A stretch of 64,000 nt of DNA, taken from the NCBI RefSeq assembly GCF_003403095.1, contig NZ_CP031555.1, positions 3,350,001 through 3,414,000 on the forward strand. The letters are read 5' to 3'. Each line of letters starts with the position of its first letter. The first letter of the stretch is position 1. The translations under genes were made by a program, and so were the position numbers. The notes under the pieces were generated by a model. It had not been told where the DNA came from. It saw only the letters and a list, made by a program, of their open reading frames with translations, and did no database searches. The DNA comes from Thalassospira indica (lineage in GTDB: Bacteria; Pseudomonadota; Alphaproteobacteria; Rhodospirillales; Thalassospiraceae). Positions 27,028 to 36,068 of this stretch are shown here, one piece after another.

Positions 27028-27894
27028 ATGCGCCTGTCATCCTCCCTCCGCCGGACTGCTTCCGCTCTTGGCTGTGCTGCCGTAACGGCACTGGCCATGA
27101 GCGGCTTTCTTGCCACCGGTGCTGCGGCGTCCTCGGCCCTTGATGACGGCATTTCTGCCTATCGCCATGGGGAGTTTGAAAAGTCGGCCGATATTTTCGC
27201 ACCACTGGCCAATGGCGGTGATGCCACCGCGCAATATCTTCTGTCCTGTCAGACCATCAATGGCGTTGGTGTTACTGCCAACGAAGATGCCGGCTGGGCC
27301 CTGATGGAACAGGCATCAGACAACAACAATCCAAATGCCAGCGTTGTCATGGCTAGGCGTCTTGAAGCGATGGGTGGTGACAAAGACAAAATTCGCGACC
27401 TTTATATTGCTGCCGCCCAAAAGAACAACACCCAGGCGATGCTGTGGCTGGCCCTTGATGCGCTTGATCGCGGCGATGCGGCACAGGCCGAAGCCCACCT
27501 GAAACAGGCATGGCAGCTTGGTGATCCGCGTGCGGCAACACTTCTTGCCAACCGGTTTGCCAAAAGTGATGTTGATCGCCTGACTTATTTGCGTCGCGCC
27601 GCCCAGCACGGCGAAATGCGCGCGGCCGCTTACCTTGCCGAAGAAGCCCGCACGGTTGATGACAAGGCCGAAGCCGTTGGCTGGTGCGCGATTGCCACGG
27701 GCATGCCCGGGCATAACGAAGATGTCGACTGGAAAACCATTGGTGATGCGGTCGAAAAGAACTGCGGCCAGTTTGACAAGGACCTGTCGCCCAAAGACCG
27801 CGCGATCAACCGCGAACGCGTCGATCATTTTCTGTCCGAGTTCTTCAAGAATTACGAACCGTGGCAGCCTTGGCGGGCCTGCGCGGTCGACTAA
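27028..27894 (+). CDS. exported Sel1-like repeat protein
   Basis: A 288-residue protein with a signal peptide (LGCAAVTALAMSGFLATGAAASS) and helical repeats of the Sel1/TPR type, for example YRHGEFEKSADIFAPLANGG followed by DATAQYLLSCQTINGVGV, and later DAAQAEAHLKQAWQLGDPRAATLLANRF. It also contains a late WCAIATGMPGHNEDVDW segment. Such proteins are protein-interaction scaffolds in the periplasm; no catalytic residues are seen. It is followed by a convergent mobA gene that overlaps its 3' end by 4 bases. Specific role unknown. Confidence 0.75.
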   Translation: MRLSSSLRRTASALGCAAVTALAMSGFLATGAAASSALDDGISAYRHGEFEKSADIFAPLANGGDATAQYLLSCQTINGVGVTANEDAGWALMEQASDNNNPNASVVMARRLEAMGGDKDKIRDLYIAAAQKNNTQAMLWLALDALDRGDAAQAEAHLKQAWQLGDPRAATLLANRFAKSDVDRLTYLRRAAQHGEMRAAAYLAEEARTVDDKAEAVGWCAIATGMPGHNEDVDWKTIGDAVEKNCGQFDKDLSPKDRAINRERVDHFLSEFFKNYEPWQPWRACAVD

Positions 27895-28529
27895 TCCCGC
27901 GTAGATACAGCACTGGCAAGGGCACTGTTAATCAGCTTCAGATCATCCGGCGTATTGACGTTGGTAAACGGCTCCAACCCGGAAACCTTATCTTCAAACA
28001 CCACCCGCGGCGCACCCAGCGCCTGCAACGGACCGCGTACCCGCCGATCATCGGACGCCAGCAGATCGGCAATTACCGGGGCCGCATCACGATGCCAAAT
28101 ACTTGAAAGGTAATGGTCTCGGTCGGCATGGCTGGCAAAGGCCGCCTTCGCCCCGGCATCCTCGGCTGCGGTCCGCAAGCGTTCCACCATATCAAGCGGC
28201 ACAATCGGGCAGTCGACTGGAAAGGTCACCAGCCAGTCAATGCCATCGGGCAGCGCTTTCAAGCCACCCAAAATACCACCCAGCGGCCCCTGCCCCGGTT
28301 TGGGCGCATCACCAACCACCGGCAGGCCATAATCCGCAAACGCCTCTGCCCCGGCATTGGATGAAATCATCACCTGATCGCATTGGGCTTGGGCAACATC
28401 AATTACCCGCCCGATCAGACTTTTGCCCCCGACCTCGCGAAACGCCTTGTCCCCGCCCATACGTCGTGCGTCGCCCCCGGCCAGAATAAGGCCAAGGGTT
28501 GGGACATGTTGGGATTGGGGCGTGTTCAC
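27891..28529 (-). CDS. mobA: molybdenum cofactor guanylyltransferase
   Basis: A 212-residue nucleotidyltransferase that attaches GMP to molybdopterin. The GTP-binding motif reads LGLILAGGDARRMGGDKAF (about residues 12-30), followed by GPLGGILGGLKAL and WLVTFPVDCPIVP, where the metal-binding Asp resides. Length is normal. It is a single leftward gene between the Sel1 protein and the guanidine-riboswitch exporter. No molybdoenzyme is encoded nearby. Confidence 0.9.
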   Translation of the reverse strand: MNTPQSQHVPTLGLILAGGDARRMGGDKAFREVGGKSLIGRVIDVAQAQCDQVMISSNAGAEAFADYGLPVVGDAPKPGQGPLGGILGGLKALPDGIDWLVTFPVDCPIVPLDMVERLRTAAEDAGAKAAFASHADRDHYLSSIWHRDAAPVIADLLASDDRRVRGPLQALGAPRVVFEDKVSGLEPFTNVNTPDDLKLINSALASAVSTRD

Positions 28530-28725
28530 GATAAGACCAAACCTTTGAAGGGGGCGAATAACCAGATGGCCTCATCATAATCCAGTGCGCCAATCGTTGC
28601 ATCTGTCGTCTTGGCACAAAGGCGTTTTCTAAGGCCGTGCCGCAATGCTGCACTGCGTCATTTTTACATTGTCGCCCTACAGGCATTGATTTAGAGTGAT
28701 TAAAGACATTGCGACTTCCGCCTTG

Positions 28726-28792
28726 ATACCGGACGACCGGTATTCCTGATCCGATCAATGGGGACGGCCCCGCAAGACAGGAGGCCCCCATG
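28726..28792 (+). promoter_or_regulatory. guanidine-II (mini-ykkC) riboswitch
   Basis: Two perfect hairpins precede an SMR exporter: ATACCGG-ACGA-CCGGTAT at 28726-28743 (7 bp stem) and GGGG-ACGG-CCCC at 28760-28771 (4 bp stem), 16 bases apart. Twin stems capped by ACGR tetraloops are the defining feature of guanidine-II riboswitches, which usually control SugE/Gdx exporters by translation. The Shine-Dalgarno AGGAGG (28779-28784) follows the second hairpin. ATGGGG at 28758-28763 can instead pair with CCCCAT at 28786-28791 over the start codon, a plausible ligand-free OFF fold. Confidence 0.88.
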
Positions 28793-29110
28793 GCCTGGAC
28801 AGCGTTGGTTATTGCCGGATTTCTCGAAATTTGCTGGGCGATTGGCCTGAAATACACCGAAGGCTTCACCAAACCCATCCCAAGTGCGCTTACCATTGCC
28901 GCAATCGCTGCCAGTTTCTGGCTGCTGTCGATTGCCATGCGCACCATCCCGATCGGAACGGCCTATGCGATCTGGACCGGGATCGGTGCGGCGGGTGCGG
29001 TGATCTTTGGCATCATTATGGTCGGCGAACCGGCCAATCCGGGGAGACTGGTCGCGATTGCGCTGATCCTATCAGGCATCGTTATGCTGAAACTGTTTAG
29101 TCCGAGCTAA
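28790..29110 (+). CDS. gdx: SMR-family guanidinium exporter (Gdx/SugE)
   Basis: A 106-residue small multidrug resistance protein with four membrane helices. The essential glutamate of helix 1 is in [17 protein letters not shown] (Glu13), and [15 protein letters not shown] is in helix 3; the GLKYTEGF form is typical of the SugE/Gdx branch rather than EmrE. The guanidine-II riboswitch directly upstream supports guanidinium/proton exchange over quaternary ammonium export. A second small paralogue is absent, consistent with a homodimer. Confidence 0.92.
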   Translation: MAWTALVIAGFLEICWAIGLKYTEGFTKPIPSALTIAAIAASFWLLSIAMRTIPIGTAYAIWTGIGAAGAVIFGIIMVGEPANPGRLVAIALILSGIVMLKLFSPS

Positions 29111-29140
29111 GCGCCGGACATCTCGGGGCGCTGTCGTCTG

Positions 29141-30043
29141 TCAGCGCCCCTGCAAATCAGCGGATGCAAATATCTCGGCCACCCAATCAAGGAAAACACG
29201 CAAACGCCGGGTCACTTGACGATTTTGTGGATAGACAGCGGCAAGTGGGATTGGCAACGGCGGGTAGTCGGCCAGAAGCTCCACCATGTTGCCGCGCGCG
29301 AGTTCGTCGGCGAAATGGTATCTGGGGGCCTGCATGATCCCGAACCCCAGTCGGGCCAGTGCCGCAACCGTGTTCGAATTATTCGCCGTCACCCGACTGG
29401 GTAAGTTAACGTATTTAACTTTGCCGTCGATCTGAAATTCCAGCGGCATGGCTTCCCCGGTTCTTGAGGATACAAAAGCGACCATTTGATGCCCGTCCAG
29501 ATCATCGGGGCTCATGGGTATGCCAAAGTTTTCGACGTAATTGGCACTGGCAATGGTGACTTCATCAAGATCGCCCAAATGGCGCGCGATCATGCTGCTA
29601 TCATTAAGCTCGCCCGCGCGGATAACGCAATCAACGCCTTCGCGCACCAGATCAACAAATCGGTCCGTCTGGCCGAAATGGATGTTCAAGTCAGGATAGC
29701 GTTCAAGGAAATCCGGCAGGTGCGGCAAGATAAACGTCCGCGTCAGATAGCCATGCGCATCAATGCGCAGCAGGCCCGCAGGTGACGGGTTGCGAAACAG
29801 TCCCTCGGCGTCTTCGATATCCCCCAGAATAGACAAACAGCGCTGATAATATTCCCGACCATCAAGCGTCGCCGTGACATGGCGGGTTGTCCGTTCAAGC
29901 AGGCGCACGTCAAGGTCACGTTCAAGGACCTTGATGGCCTCTGTTGCCGTGGAGCGCGCCATTCCAAGATCCGCCGCCGCATCCGAAAAACTGCCGCGTT
30001 CAACGATCCTGACAAACAGGGACATGCGATCAAGACGATCCAC
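29141..30043 (-). CDS. LysR-family transcriptional regulator
   Basis: A 300-residue LTTR with an N-terminal helix-turn-helix (FVRIVERGSFSDAAADLGMARSTATEAIKVLERDL, about residues 10-45) and a periplasmic-binding-like effector domain (from about 90). The CrgA/AaeR-like branch (single LysR next to a reductase) fits. It is divergent from the SDR gene across a 128-bp gap and probably controls it. Effector unknown. Confidence 0.9.
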   Translation of the reverse strand: MDRLDRMSLFVRIVERGSFSDAAADLGMARSTATEAIKVLERDLDVRLLERTTRHVTATLDGREYYQRCLSILGDIEDAEGLFRNPSPAGLLRIDAHGYLTRTFILPHLPDFLERYPDLNIHFGQTDRFVDLVREGVDCVIRAGELNDSSMIARHLGDLDEVTIASANYVENFGIPMSPDDLDGHQMVAFVSSRTGEAMPLEFQIDGKVKYVNLPSRVTANNSNTVAALARLGFGIMQAPRYHFADELARGNMVELLADYPPLPIPLAAVYPQNRQVTRRLRVFLDWVAEIFASADLQGR

Positions 30044-30171
30044 TTTGTTCGCCTCATACGAATAGTGATGTCAAAATTCCGATTATTGTTCTGAATAAAC
30101 CTTGCGACTACCTTTGCCAACATCAATCACAGCCCAGAGCCGGCACCACAAAACGGCAAAAGGAGTTTGTC

Positions 30172-30912
30172 ATGTCTGACAAAACAGAAAAAACAGCAAT
30201 CATCACCGGCGCATCCCGCGGCATTGGTGCAAACCTTGCCCGCAAACTGGCCGCGGACGGTTTTGCTGTTGTCGTCAATTACAACAGCAGCGCTGACGCT
30301 GCCGAGACACTTGTTTCCAATATCAAGGCATCTGGCGGCACCGCCATCGCGATTGCCGCCGATATCAGTGCACGTGACGGGATTGCGCATTTGTTTGATA
30401 CCGCAAAGGCAGAATTCGGCGGTGTTGATGTCCTGGTCAACAATGCAGGGATCATGTCGTGTGCATCGATTGCCGACACAGATGATGATGCCTTCGAGAA
30501 GCAGGTTGCGGTCAATCTTGGCGGTGTTTTTCGCGGTATGCGGTCAGCGGCCAATCAGCTGCGTGACGGTGGTCGCATCATCAGCTTTTCATCAAGCGTT
30601 GTCGGACTTTATCAACCGACATACGGGGTCTATGCCGCAACCAAGGCCGCGGTCGAAGCCCTGACCCACGTTCTGGCAAAGGAACTCGGACCAAGGGGAA
30701 TTACGGTCAATGCCGTCGCACCCGGCCCGGTTGCCACCGACTTTTTCCTTAAGGGTAAAAGCGATCAACTGATTGAAAACATGATTGCCATGAACCCGTT
30801 CAAACGTCTGGGCCAACCAGATGACATCACAAATGTCGTCAGCTTCCTTGCCTCAGAACAAGGCGGCTGGATCAGCGGTCAAACCATTCGTGCCAACGGC
30901 GGTGTTATCTAA
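30172..30912 (+). CDS. short-chain dehydrogenase/reductase
   Basis: A 246-residue classical SDR. The cofactor motif is TGASRGIGANLARKLA (about residues 14-29), NNAGIMS follows at about 87, the catalytic Ser/Tyr/Lys are in SFSSSVVGLYQPTYGVYAATKAA (YxxxK), and the C-terminus reads WISGQTIRANGGVI. NADP preference is suggested by the basic/small residues after the first strand. Substrate is unknown. A tautomerase follows 68 bp downstream, and a divergent LysR gene precedes it. Confidence 0.9.
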   Translation: MSDKTEKTAIITGASRGIGANLARKLAADGFAVVVNYNSSADAAETLVSNIKASGGTAIAIAADISARDGIAHLFDTAKAEFGGVDVLVNNAGIMSCASIADTDDDAFEKQVAVNLGGVFRGMRSAANQLRDGGRIISFSSSVVGLYQPTYGVYAATKAAVEALTHVLAKELGPRGITVNAVAPGPVATDFFLKGKSDQLIENMIAMNPFKRLGQPDDITNVVSFLASEQGGWISGQTIRANGGVI

Positions 30913-30980
30913 GCGGCCCGAAAACGCCCATTCATCAACCACACAGCCCATCATTACAAATCCCTAAACGGAGATATTAA

Positions 30981-31193
30981 ATGCCATTCGTCAATATCAA
31001 AACCCCGCAAGGTGCGCTGAGCACCGCCCAGAAAGAAGAGATTATCCATAAAACCACCGACATGCTGGTGGAATACTTCTCGGAAGCTGCCCGTCCTCAC
31101 ACGATGGTTCTGATCGAAGAAGTCCTTGATGGTGGATATGGTCGCGCAGACGAGGTCTTCATTCTGCCAGATGAATATCGCGCCAAGGAATGA
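30981..31193 (+). CDS. 4-oxalocrotonate tautomerase-like protein
   Basis: A 70-residue tautomerase. After removal of Met the N-terminal proline (PFVNIKTPQGALS) would be the catalytic base. The remainder has the beta-alpha-beta layout (KEEIIHKTTDMLVEYF, then TMVLIEEV). It probably forms a unit with the preceding SDR. Substrate unknown. Confidence 0.85.
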   Translation: MPFVNIKTPQGALSTAQKEEIIHKTTDMLVEYFSEAARPHTMVLIEEVLDGGYGRADEVFILPDEYRAKE

Positions 31194-31258
31194 TCCAGCT
31201 GTTCACGGGCCGCGTCTTTCATTTTTCCCCCACCCCGTGACAGATGATGGCCCGAAAC

Positions 31259-31292
31259 AAAAACGGGGCAGCCATTGGCTGCCCCGTTTTTT
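31259..31292. terminator. bidirectional rho-independent terminator
   Basis: AAAAACGGGGCAGCC/GGCTGCCCCGTTTTT with a 3-base loop, with A and T runs on both sides. It lies between the convergent tautomerase and hydantoinase genes. Confidence 0.93.
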
Positions 31293-31313
31293 GATGTTTC
31301 GTTACCGATCGGC

Positions 31314-32765
31314 TTAGACGCCCGCCGGAATACCGCTGCGTTCAACTTTGCGCGGCGAGGTAATTTCTTTCCATTTGGAAAGCGCCTTGTTGACCGCCGG
31401 ATACGGTTCGCGGGCGATGAATTCGCCGTCGCCGCATTTGGCAAGCACAACACCCTCTTCGGCGGCAATCCGACCACGGCTAAGTGTGTAGCGCGGAAGG
31501 CCGGTAACCTCGATGCCTTCAAACACGTTGTAATCGATTGCCGACTGCTGATGATCTGCGGTGATGGTTTTCGAGGCCTTCGGATCCCAGACAACAAGGT
31601 CGGCATCCGCCCCGACAAGGACGGCACCCTTGCGCGGATAGATATTGAGGATCTTGGCAATGTTGGTCGAGGTTGCGGCCACGAATTCATTCGGGGTCAG
31701 ACGCCCGGTGCCAACACCATAGGTCCACAGAAGCGGCATGCGGTCTTCAAGGCCGCCGGTGCCGTTCGGGATCTTGGTGAAATCGCCAACGCCCATGCGT
31801 TTCTGTTCGGTCGTAAACGCACAATGGTCGGTGGCAACAACCTGCAGGCTGCCCGATGCCAAACCATTCCACAGGCCATCCTGATGTTCCTTGCTGCGGA
31901 ACGGCGGGGACATGACGCGACGTGCGGCATGGTCCCAATCAGCGTTTTTATATTCGCTGTCATCCAAAATAAGATGCTGGATCAGCGGTTCGCCAAACAC
32001 ACGCTTGCCGTTGGCACGCGCGCGGCGGATGGCTTCGTGGGCCGGTTCGCAGGACACATGCACGATATAAAGCGGCACATTGGCCATATCGGCAATCATG
32101 ATCGCGCGGTTACATGCTTCGCCCTCGACATCCACAGGCCGTGAATAGGCATGTGCTTCCGGGCCGTTATTGCCCTCGGCCAGCAATTTCTGCTGAAGGG
32201 TTGCGACCACGTCGCCGTTTTCAGCATGCACCAGCGGCATGGCGCCCAGTTCCGAGCAGCGCGAGAAGGATGCGAACATTTCGTCATCATCGACCATCAG
32301 CGCGCCCTTGTAGGCCATGAAGTGCTTAAAGGTGTTGATGCCCTTTTCTTGCACGACGGTCTTCATTTCATCAAAGACCTGCTCGCTCCACCAGGTGATT
32401 GCCATGTGGAAGGAATAATCACATACCGCCTTTGAGGATTTGTTATCCCATGCCTGAAGCGCTTCGAGCAGCGACTGGTTCGGCGCCGGAAGGCAGAAAT
32501 CGACCACCATAGTCGTGCCACCGGCAACCGCGGCCTTGGTGCCGCTTTCGAAATCGTCTTCGGAATAGGTGCCCATAAAGGGCATTTCCATATGGGTGTG
32601 CGGATCAATCCCGCCCGGCATCACATAGCAGCCGTCGGCGTCAATCACCTTGTCCCCGGTCAGGTTGTCCCCGATGGCGGCAATCTTGCCGTCTTCGATC
32701 AGGATATCAGATTTGTAAGTCAAGTCGGCGGTAACAATGGTTCCGCCACGAATAACCATGGACAT
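31314..32765 (-). CDS. hydA: dihydropyrimidinase (D-hydantoinase family)
   Basis: A 483-residue amidohydrolase that opens dihydrouracil and dihydrothymine to N-carbamoyl-beta-amino acids. The binuclear metal site is visible: GIDPHTHMEM (His56, His58), the carboxylated lysine in FMAYKGALM (Lys153), and histidines in PLVHAENGD and YIVHVSCEPAHEA; the substrate loop ATDHCAF is also present. The start at 32765 (MSMVIRGG) follows a GGAG 7 bases upstream; in-frame extension lacks homology. It is the last gene of the pyrimidine transport operon and is preceded by a stem-loop. Confidence 0.93.
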   Translation of the reverse strand: MSMVIRGGTIVTADLTYKSDILIEDGKIAAIGDNLTGDKVIDADGCYVMPGGIDPHTHMEMPFMGTYSEDDFESGTKAAVAGGTTMVVDFCLPAPNQSLLEALQAWDNKSSKAVCDYSFHMAITWWSEQVFDEMKTVVQEKGINTFKHFMAYKGALMVDDDEMFASFSRCSELGAMPLVHAENGDVVATLQQKLLAEGNNGPEAHAYSRPVDVEGEACNRAIMIADMANVPLYIVHVSCEPAHEAIRRARANGKRVFGEPLIQHLILDDSEYKNADWDHAARRVMSPPFRSKEHQDGLWNGLASGSLQVVATDHCAFTTEQKRMGVGDFTKIPNGTGGLEDRMPLLWTYGVGTGRLTPNEFVAATSTNIAKILNIYPRKGAVLVGADADLVVWDPKASKTITADHQQSAIDYNVFEGIEVTGLPRYTLSRGRIAAEEGVVLAKCGDGEFIAREPYPAVNKALSKWKEITSPRKVERSGIPAGV

Positions 32766-32890
32766 GGGTGGCTCCTTGTCTGTCTCTGCGGCGAAAAGGT
32801 GCGGGCCATCCCGGCATTTCGCCCGTTGTCTCCAAACACCCGAGGGTATTCGATCATCATAGTTCAAAGCACAAAGTTCGGGAGGTAATC

Positions 32891-32920
32891 CCGTCCGGCG
32901 AAGCCAACCCCGCCGGACGG
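32891..32920. repeat. perfect 10-bp inverted repeat between SBP and hydantoinase genes
   Basis: CCGTCCGGCG/CGCCGGACGG with a 10-base loop. On the minus strand it lies after the binding-protein stop and is not followed by a T run, so it may protect the upstream message or partially terminate. Confidence 0.6.
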
Positions 32921-32942
32921 TCAAAATCACAAGATGGTCAAA

Positions 32943-33923
32943 TTACATCTTGTCGGTCACAGCATGGGTCCAGGCACCTTCCGGTTCCTTGGTGATCACC
33001 GGATCGGAACCACCTGAGAGCAGGCTGTCAACGGTACGCTGATAGGCTGCTTCATCAAGAACCGCAGAATCACCAAGCAGCTTGGCGATTTCTTTCATCA
33101 TGCGGACCTGGTGTTTTTCGGTCTGGGCACCGGTCATGTCGTTATCAAGAACGATCATCGCGGCATCTTCCGGGTTTTCCTTGGCCCACATCCAGCCCTT
33201 CATGCTGGCATCAACGAAGCGTGCCATTTTGTCGACGAATGCCGGATCCTCAAGATTGTCTTCGAGAACATAAAGACCGTCTTCAAGGGTGGCGACACCC
33301 TGATCTTCGTATTTGAAGACCTTAAGGTCGTCTGGCGAAAGACCGGCATCAATGACCTGCCAGTATTCGTTATAGGTCATGGTCGATACGCAATCGGCCT
33401 GCTTCTGAAGCAGCGGATCAACGTTAAAGCCCTGTTTAAGGACAGTAACGCCGTTATCCCCGCCGTCGGTCGGAATGCCAAGTTTCGACATCCAGCTGAG
33501 GAACGGATACTCGTTGCCAAAGAACCACACACCCAGGGTACGGCCCGGGAAGTCTTCCGGGCTTTCAATCCCGGTTTCCTTCAGGCAAGTCAGCATCATG
33601 CCCGATTTGGCGAATGGCTGGGCGATATTAACCAGCGGCACACCCTTTTCGCGCGATGCCAGTGCGGACGGCATCCAGTCAATGATCACATCGGCACCAC
33701 CGCCCGCAATCACCTGCGGCGGGGCAACGTCCGGACCACCCGGATTGATGGTCACATCAAGATCGGCTTCTTCGTAGAAACCTTTGTCGAGTGCCACATA
33801 GTAGCCTGCAAACTGGGCCTGCGTGACCCATTTAAGCTGCAGGGTCACCTCATCTGCTGCCATCGCGGAAAACGATGCCAACCCGAAACTCAACCCCATT
33901 GCAGTCGCGATAAACTTATTCAT
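32943..33923 (-). CDS. NMT1/THI5-like ABC substrate-binding protein
   Basis: A 326-residue binding protein with a signal peptide (KFIATAMGLSFGLASFSAMAA). The mature N-terminus VTLQLKWVTQAQFAGYYVALDKGFYEEADLDV is characteristic of the NMT1/THI5 family that binds thiamine precursors or pyrimidine-like rings. It is transcribed with two SsuC/TauC-type permeases, an ATPase and dihydropyrimidinase, so a pyrimidine (uracil, thymine or a dihydro form) is the inferred ligand. The start at 33923 gives a normal signal peptide. Confidence 0.85.
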   Translation of the reverse strand: MNKFIATAMGLSFGLASFSAMAADEVTLQLKWVTQAQFAGYYVALDKGFYEEADLDVTINPGGPDVAPPQVIAGGGADVIIDWMPSALASREKGVPLVNIAQPFAKSGMMLTCLKETGIESPEDFPGRTLGVWFFGNEYPFLSWMSKLGIPTDGGDNGVTVLKQGFNVDPLLQKQADCVSTMTYNEYWQVIDAGLSPDDLKVFKYEDQGVATLEDGLYVLEDNLEDPAFVDKMARFVDASMKGWMWAKENPEDAAMIVLDNDMTGAQTEKHQVRMMKEIAKLLGDSAVLDEAAYQRTVDSLLSGGSDPVITKEPEGAWTHAVTDKM

Positions 33924-33984
33924 TCGTCGATGTCTCCTCAGGTTATCGTCAAGTCCTCCCGGCGGGTCGTCTTGTTTTATGCCT

Positions 33985-35142
33985 TTAATGGCGACGTACC
34001 CTGAATGACGGATGCCATGACGTCGCTTTTCTTTCGATATACGCCACAGCCCCGTAGAAGGCGGTCCCCGCAAGGGCCGCCAATGCGATTTCCGCCCAGA
34101 CCATGTCGATGTTCATCCGCCCGACCTCGGTCGAAATACGGAATCCCATGCCCACAATCGGGGTGCCAAAAAATTCGGCGACGATTGCGCCAATCAGCGC
34201 AAGCGTGGAATTGATTTTAAGTGCGTTGAAAACAAACGGCATGGCCGCAGGCAAACGCAGCCGAAACAGCGTTGACCAATAGCCCGACGCGTATGTCGCC
34301 ATCAGATCCTTTTCAAGCTTCCCGGCCGCATTCAACCCGGTCACGGTATTCACCAGCATCGGGAAGAAGGTCATGATGACGATCACAGCCGCCTTCGATT
34401 GCCAGTCAAAGCCAAACCACATCACCATGATCGGAGCGACGCCAATGATCGGCAGCGCCGAAACCATATTGCCCAGCGGCAAAAGACCGCGTTTAAGGAA
34501 CGGCACACGATCAACCGCGATCGCTACGATAAAGGCCGAACCACAGCCCATGACATAGCCGCTTAGCACGGCCTTCACGAAGGTCTGGTGGAAGTCGGCT
34601 GCCAGAATGTCAGTGGAATTGACGAACCGTTCGCCAATCATGCTGGGCGGCGGCAACAGAACCTGTGGCACGCCAAAGCCTGAAACGACGACTTCCCAGA
34701 CAAACAGAAGCCATACGCCAAAGGCCACCGGCACGACGAAGTTCGCCAGATGCTGTTTGGTGCGATCAAGGCTGTGGTAATTGGCAATCACATCAATCCC
34801 GCGCCAGACAAACGCCCAAAGCGACAGGATGAACAACCAGAAACCAAGCCCGGCAAAGCCTGCAACACCGTGATCATACAGAACACTCAAGGCCTGCCAG
34901 CAGCCAAACACTGCAACTGCCAGAATGATCATGCCAGCGGTGATCGACCGTGCGCCCAGCCAGGTAAAGGCGGAACCGACGATCACAGACAACGCCATTG
35001 CGGCTGCAAGCCCGGGAATGTCACCAACAAAGGCAACCTGTTTACCTGTATCCCCATCCACACCCGCAAGCGGGAAGATGAGTGCCAGCAAGGCCGCAAT
35101 CGCCGCGACGAGACAGAACTTGTCCAGTTTCGTCCAGGTCAT
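33985..35142 (-). CDS. ABC permease, SsuC/TauC type (distal)
   Basis: A 385-residue membrane protein, longer than usual because of an N-terminal extension with three or four extra hydrophobic segments (about residues 8-110). The core permease has NMVSALPIIGVAPIMVMWFGF and the EAA-type loop LMATYASGYWSTLFRLRLPAAMPF. It overlaps the end of the other permease gene by 4 bases (ATGA), so translation is coupled. Two different permeases imply a heterodimer. Confidence 0.85.
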   Translation of the reverse strand: MTWTKLDKFCLVAAIAALLALIFPLAGVDGDTGKQVAFVGDIPGLAAAMALSVIVGSAFTWLGARSITAGMIILAVAVFGCWQALSVLYDHGVAGFAGLGFWLFILSLWAFVWRGIDVIANYHSLDRTKQHLANFVVPVAFGVWLLFVWEVVVSGFGVPQVLLPPPSMIGERFVNSTDILAADFHQTFVKAVLSGYVMGCGSAFIVAIAVDRVPFLKRGLLPLGNMVSALPIIGVAPIMVMWFGFDWQSKAAVIVIMTFFPMLVNTVTGLNAAGKLEKDLMATYASGYWSTLFRLRLPAAMPFVFNALKINSTLALIGAIVAEFFGTPIVGMGFRISTEVGRMNIDMVWAEIALAALAGTAFYGAVAYIERKATSWHPSFRVRRH

Positions 35143-36068
35143 GACTTCACCCCCATCCGCACAAGGACCCTGCGTTCACACCAGCCGACGATGACGACAA
35201 GGATGGCGGCCACAAACGCCGCGGTCAGAAGGGCCGACCAGATTTGAATGGTCTGTCCGTAATAGGACCCGGCCAGCAAACGCGCGCCAAGGCCCGCCTG
35301 CGCACCGGTCGGCAATTCGCCGACGATGGCACCGACCAGACTGATCGCGATCGCAACCTTCAGGCTGGCAAACAGATATGGCATGGCCGACGGCAGGCGA
35401 AGCTGCCAGAAGGTCTGCCATTTCGAGGCATTATAGGTCCGCATCAGATCAAGCTGGATCACCTGCGGGGAACGTAGCCCCTTGACCATGCTGATCGTGA
35501 CCGGGAAGAAGCACAAATAGGTCGATATGACCGCCTTTGGCACCAGCCCCTTGATCCCGATGGCGCCCAGAACAACGATGATCATCGGCGCGATGGCAAG
35601 GATCGGAATGGTTTGCGATGAAATCACCCATGGCATCAGGCTTTTTTCAAGCGTCATGACATGAACAATCCCCACCGCCAGTAACACACCAAGCAACGTA
35701 CCAATCCCAAACCCAAGAAGGGTCGAGGAAAGCGTTACCCAGCTGTGATAGACCAGAGAGCGTTTCGAGGTGATCTTGATGGCAAAGATGGTGTGATACA
35801 TCTCGACCGCCACCTGATGCGGGGCGGGCAGGATCGGGCGATCTTGCGCAAGGGTATCCTCAATCAGCTGGCCCGTAGTCCAGGTCTGGTCAGCACGGTT
35901 GTAACGGTCAATCTGGGTCGGCGCGTTCATGAAAACGGCCCCGACATACCACAGAACAAGAAGGGCGATCAGAACAACGCAAACCGGCCCGGTCTGGCCA
36001 GACATCATGCGTGTCCAGGTCGATGGTCCGCGAACAGACCCGGTCATGGCAGCAGTGTTACTCGTCAT
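35139..36068 (-). CDS. ABC permease, SsuC/TauC type (proximal)
   Basis: A 309-residue permease with about six to seven membrane segments; the cytoplasmic loop LMRTYNASKWQTFWQLRLPSAMPYLFASLK resembles the EAA motif. It contains SSQTIPILAIAPMIIVV, a core helix of the family. The start at 36068 overlaps the ATPase stop by 11 bases, which fixes the likely start. It pairs with the 33985-35142 permease. Confidence 0.87.
   Translation of the reverse strand: MTSNTAAMTGSVRGPSTWTRMMSGQTGPVCVVLIALLVLWYVGAVFMNAPTQIDRYNRADQTWTTGQLIEDTLAQDRPILPAPHQVAVEMYHTIFAIKITSKRSLVYHSWVTLSSTLLGFGIGTLLGVLLAVGIVHVMTLEKSLMPWVISSQTIPILAIAPMIIVVLGAIGIKGLVPKAVISTYLCFFPVTISMVKGLRSPQVIQLDLMRTYNASKWQTFWQLRLPSAMPYLFASLKVAIAISLVGAIVGELPTGAQAGLGARLLAGSYYGQTIQIWSALLTAAFVAAILVVIVGWCERRVLVRMGVKS

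Noticed and set aside
32926-32941. Weak RutR-like site upstream of hydA
   Set aside because: The right half TGGTCAA is perfect but the left half matches at only 4 of 7 bases (11 of 14 overall), and it lies inside an operon, so it is not counted as an operator.
33111-34004. Long plus-strand frame opposite the NMT1-like binding protein
   Set aside because: The minus-strand gene has a signal peptide, family motifs and operon context; the plus frame has none.
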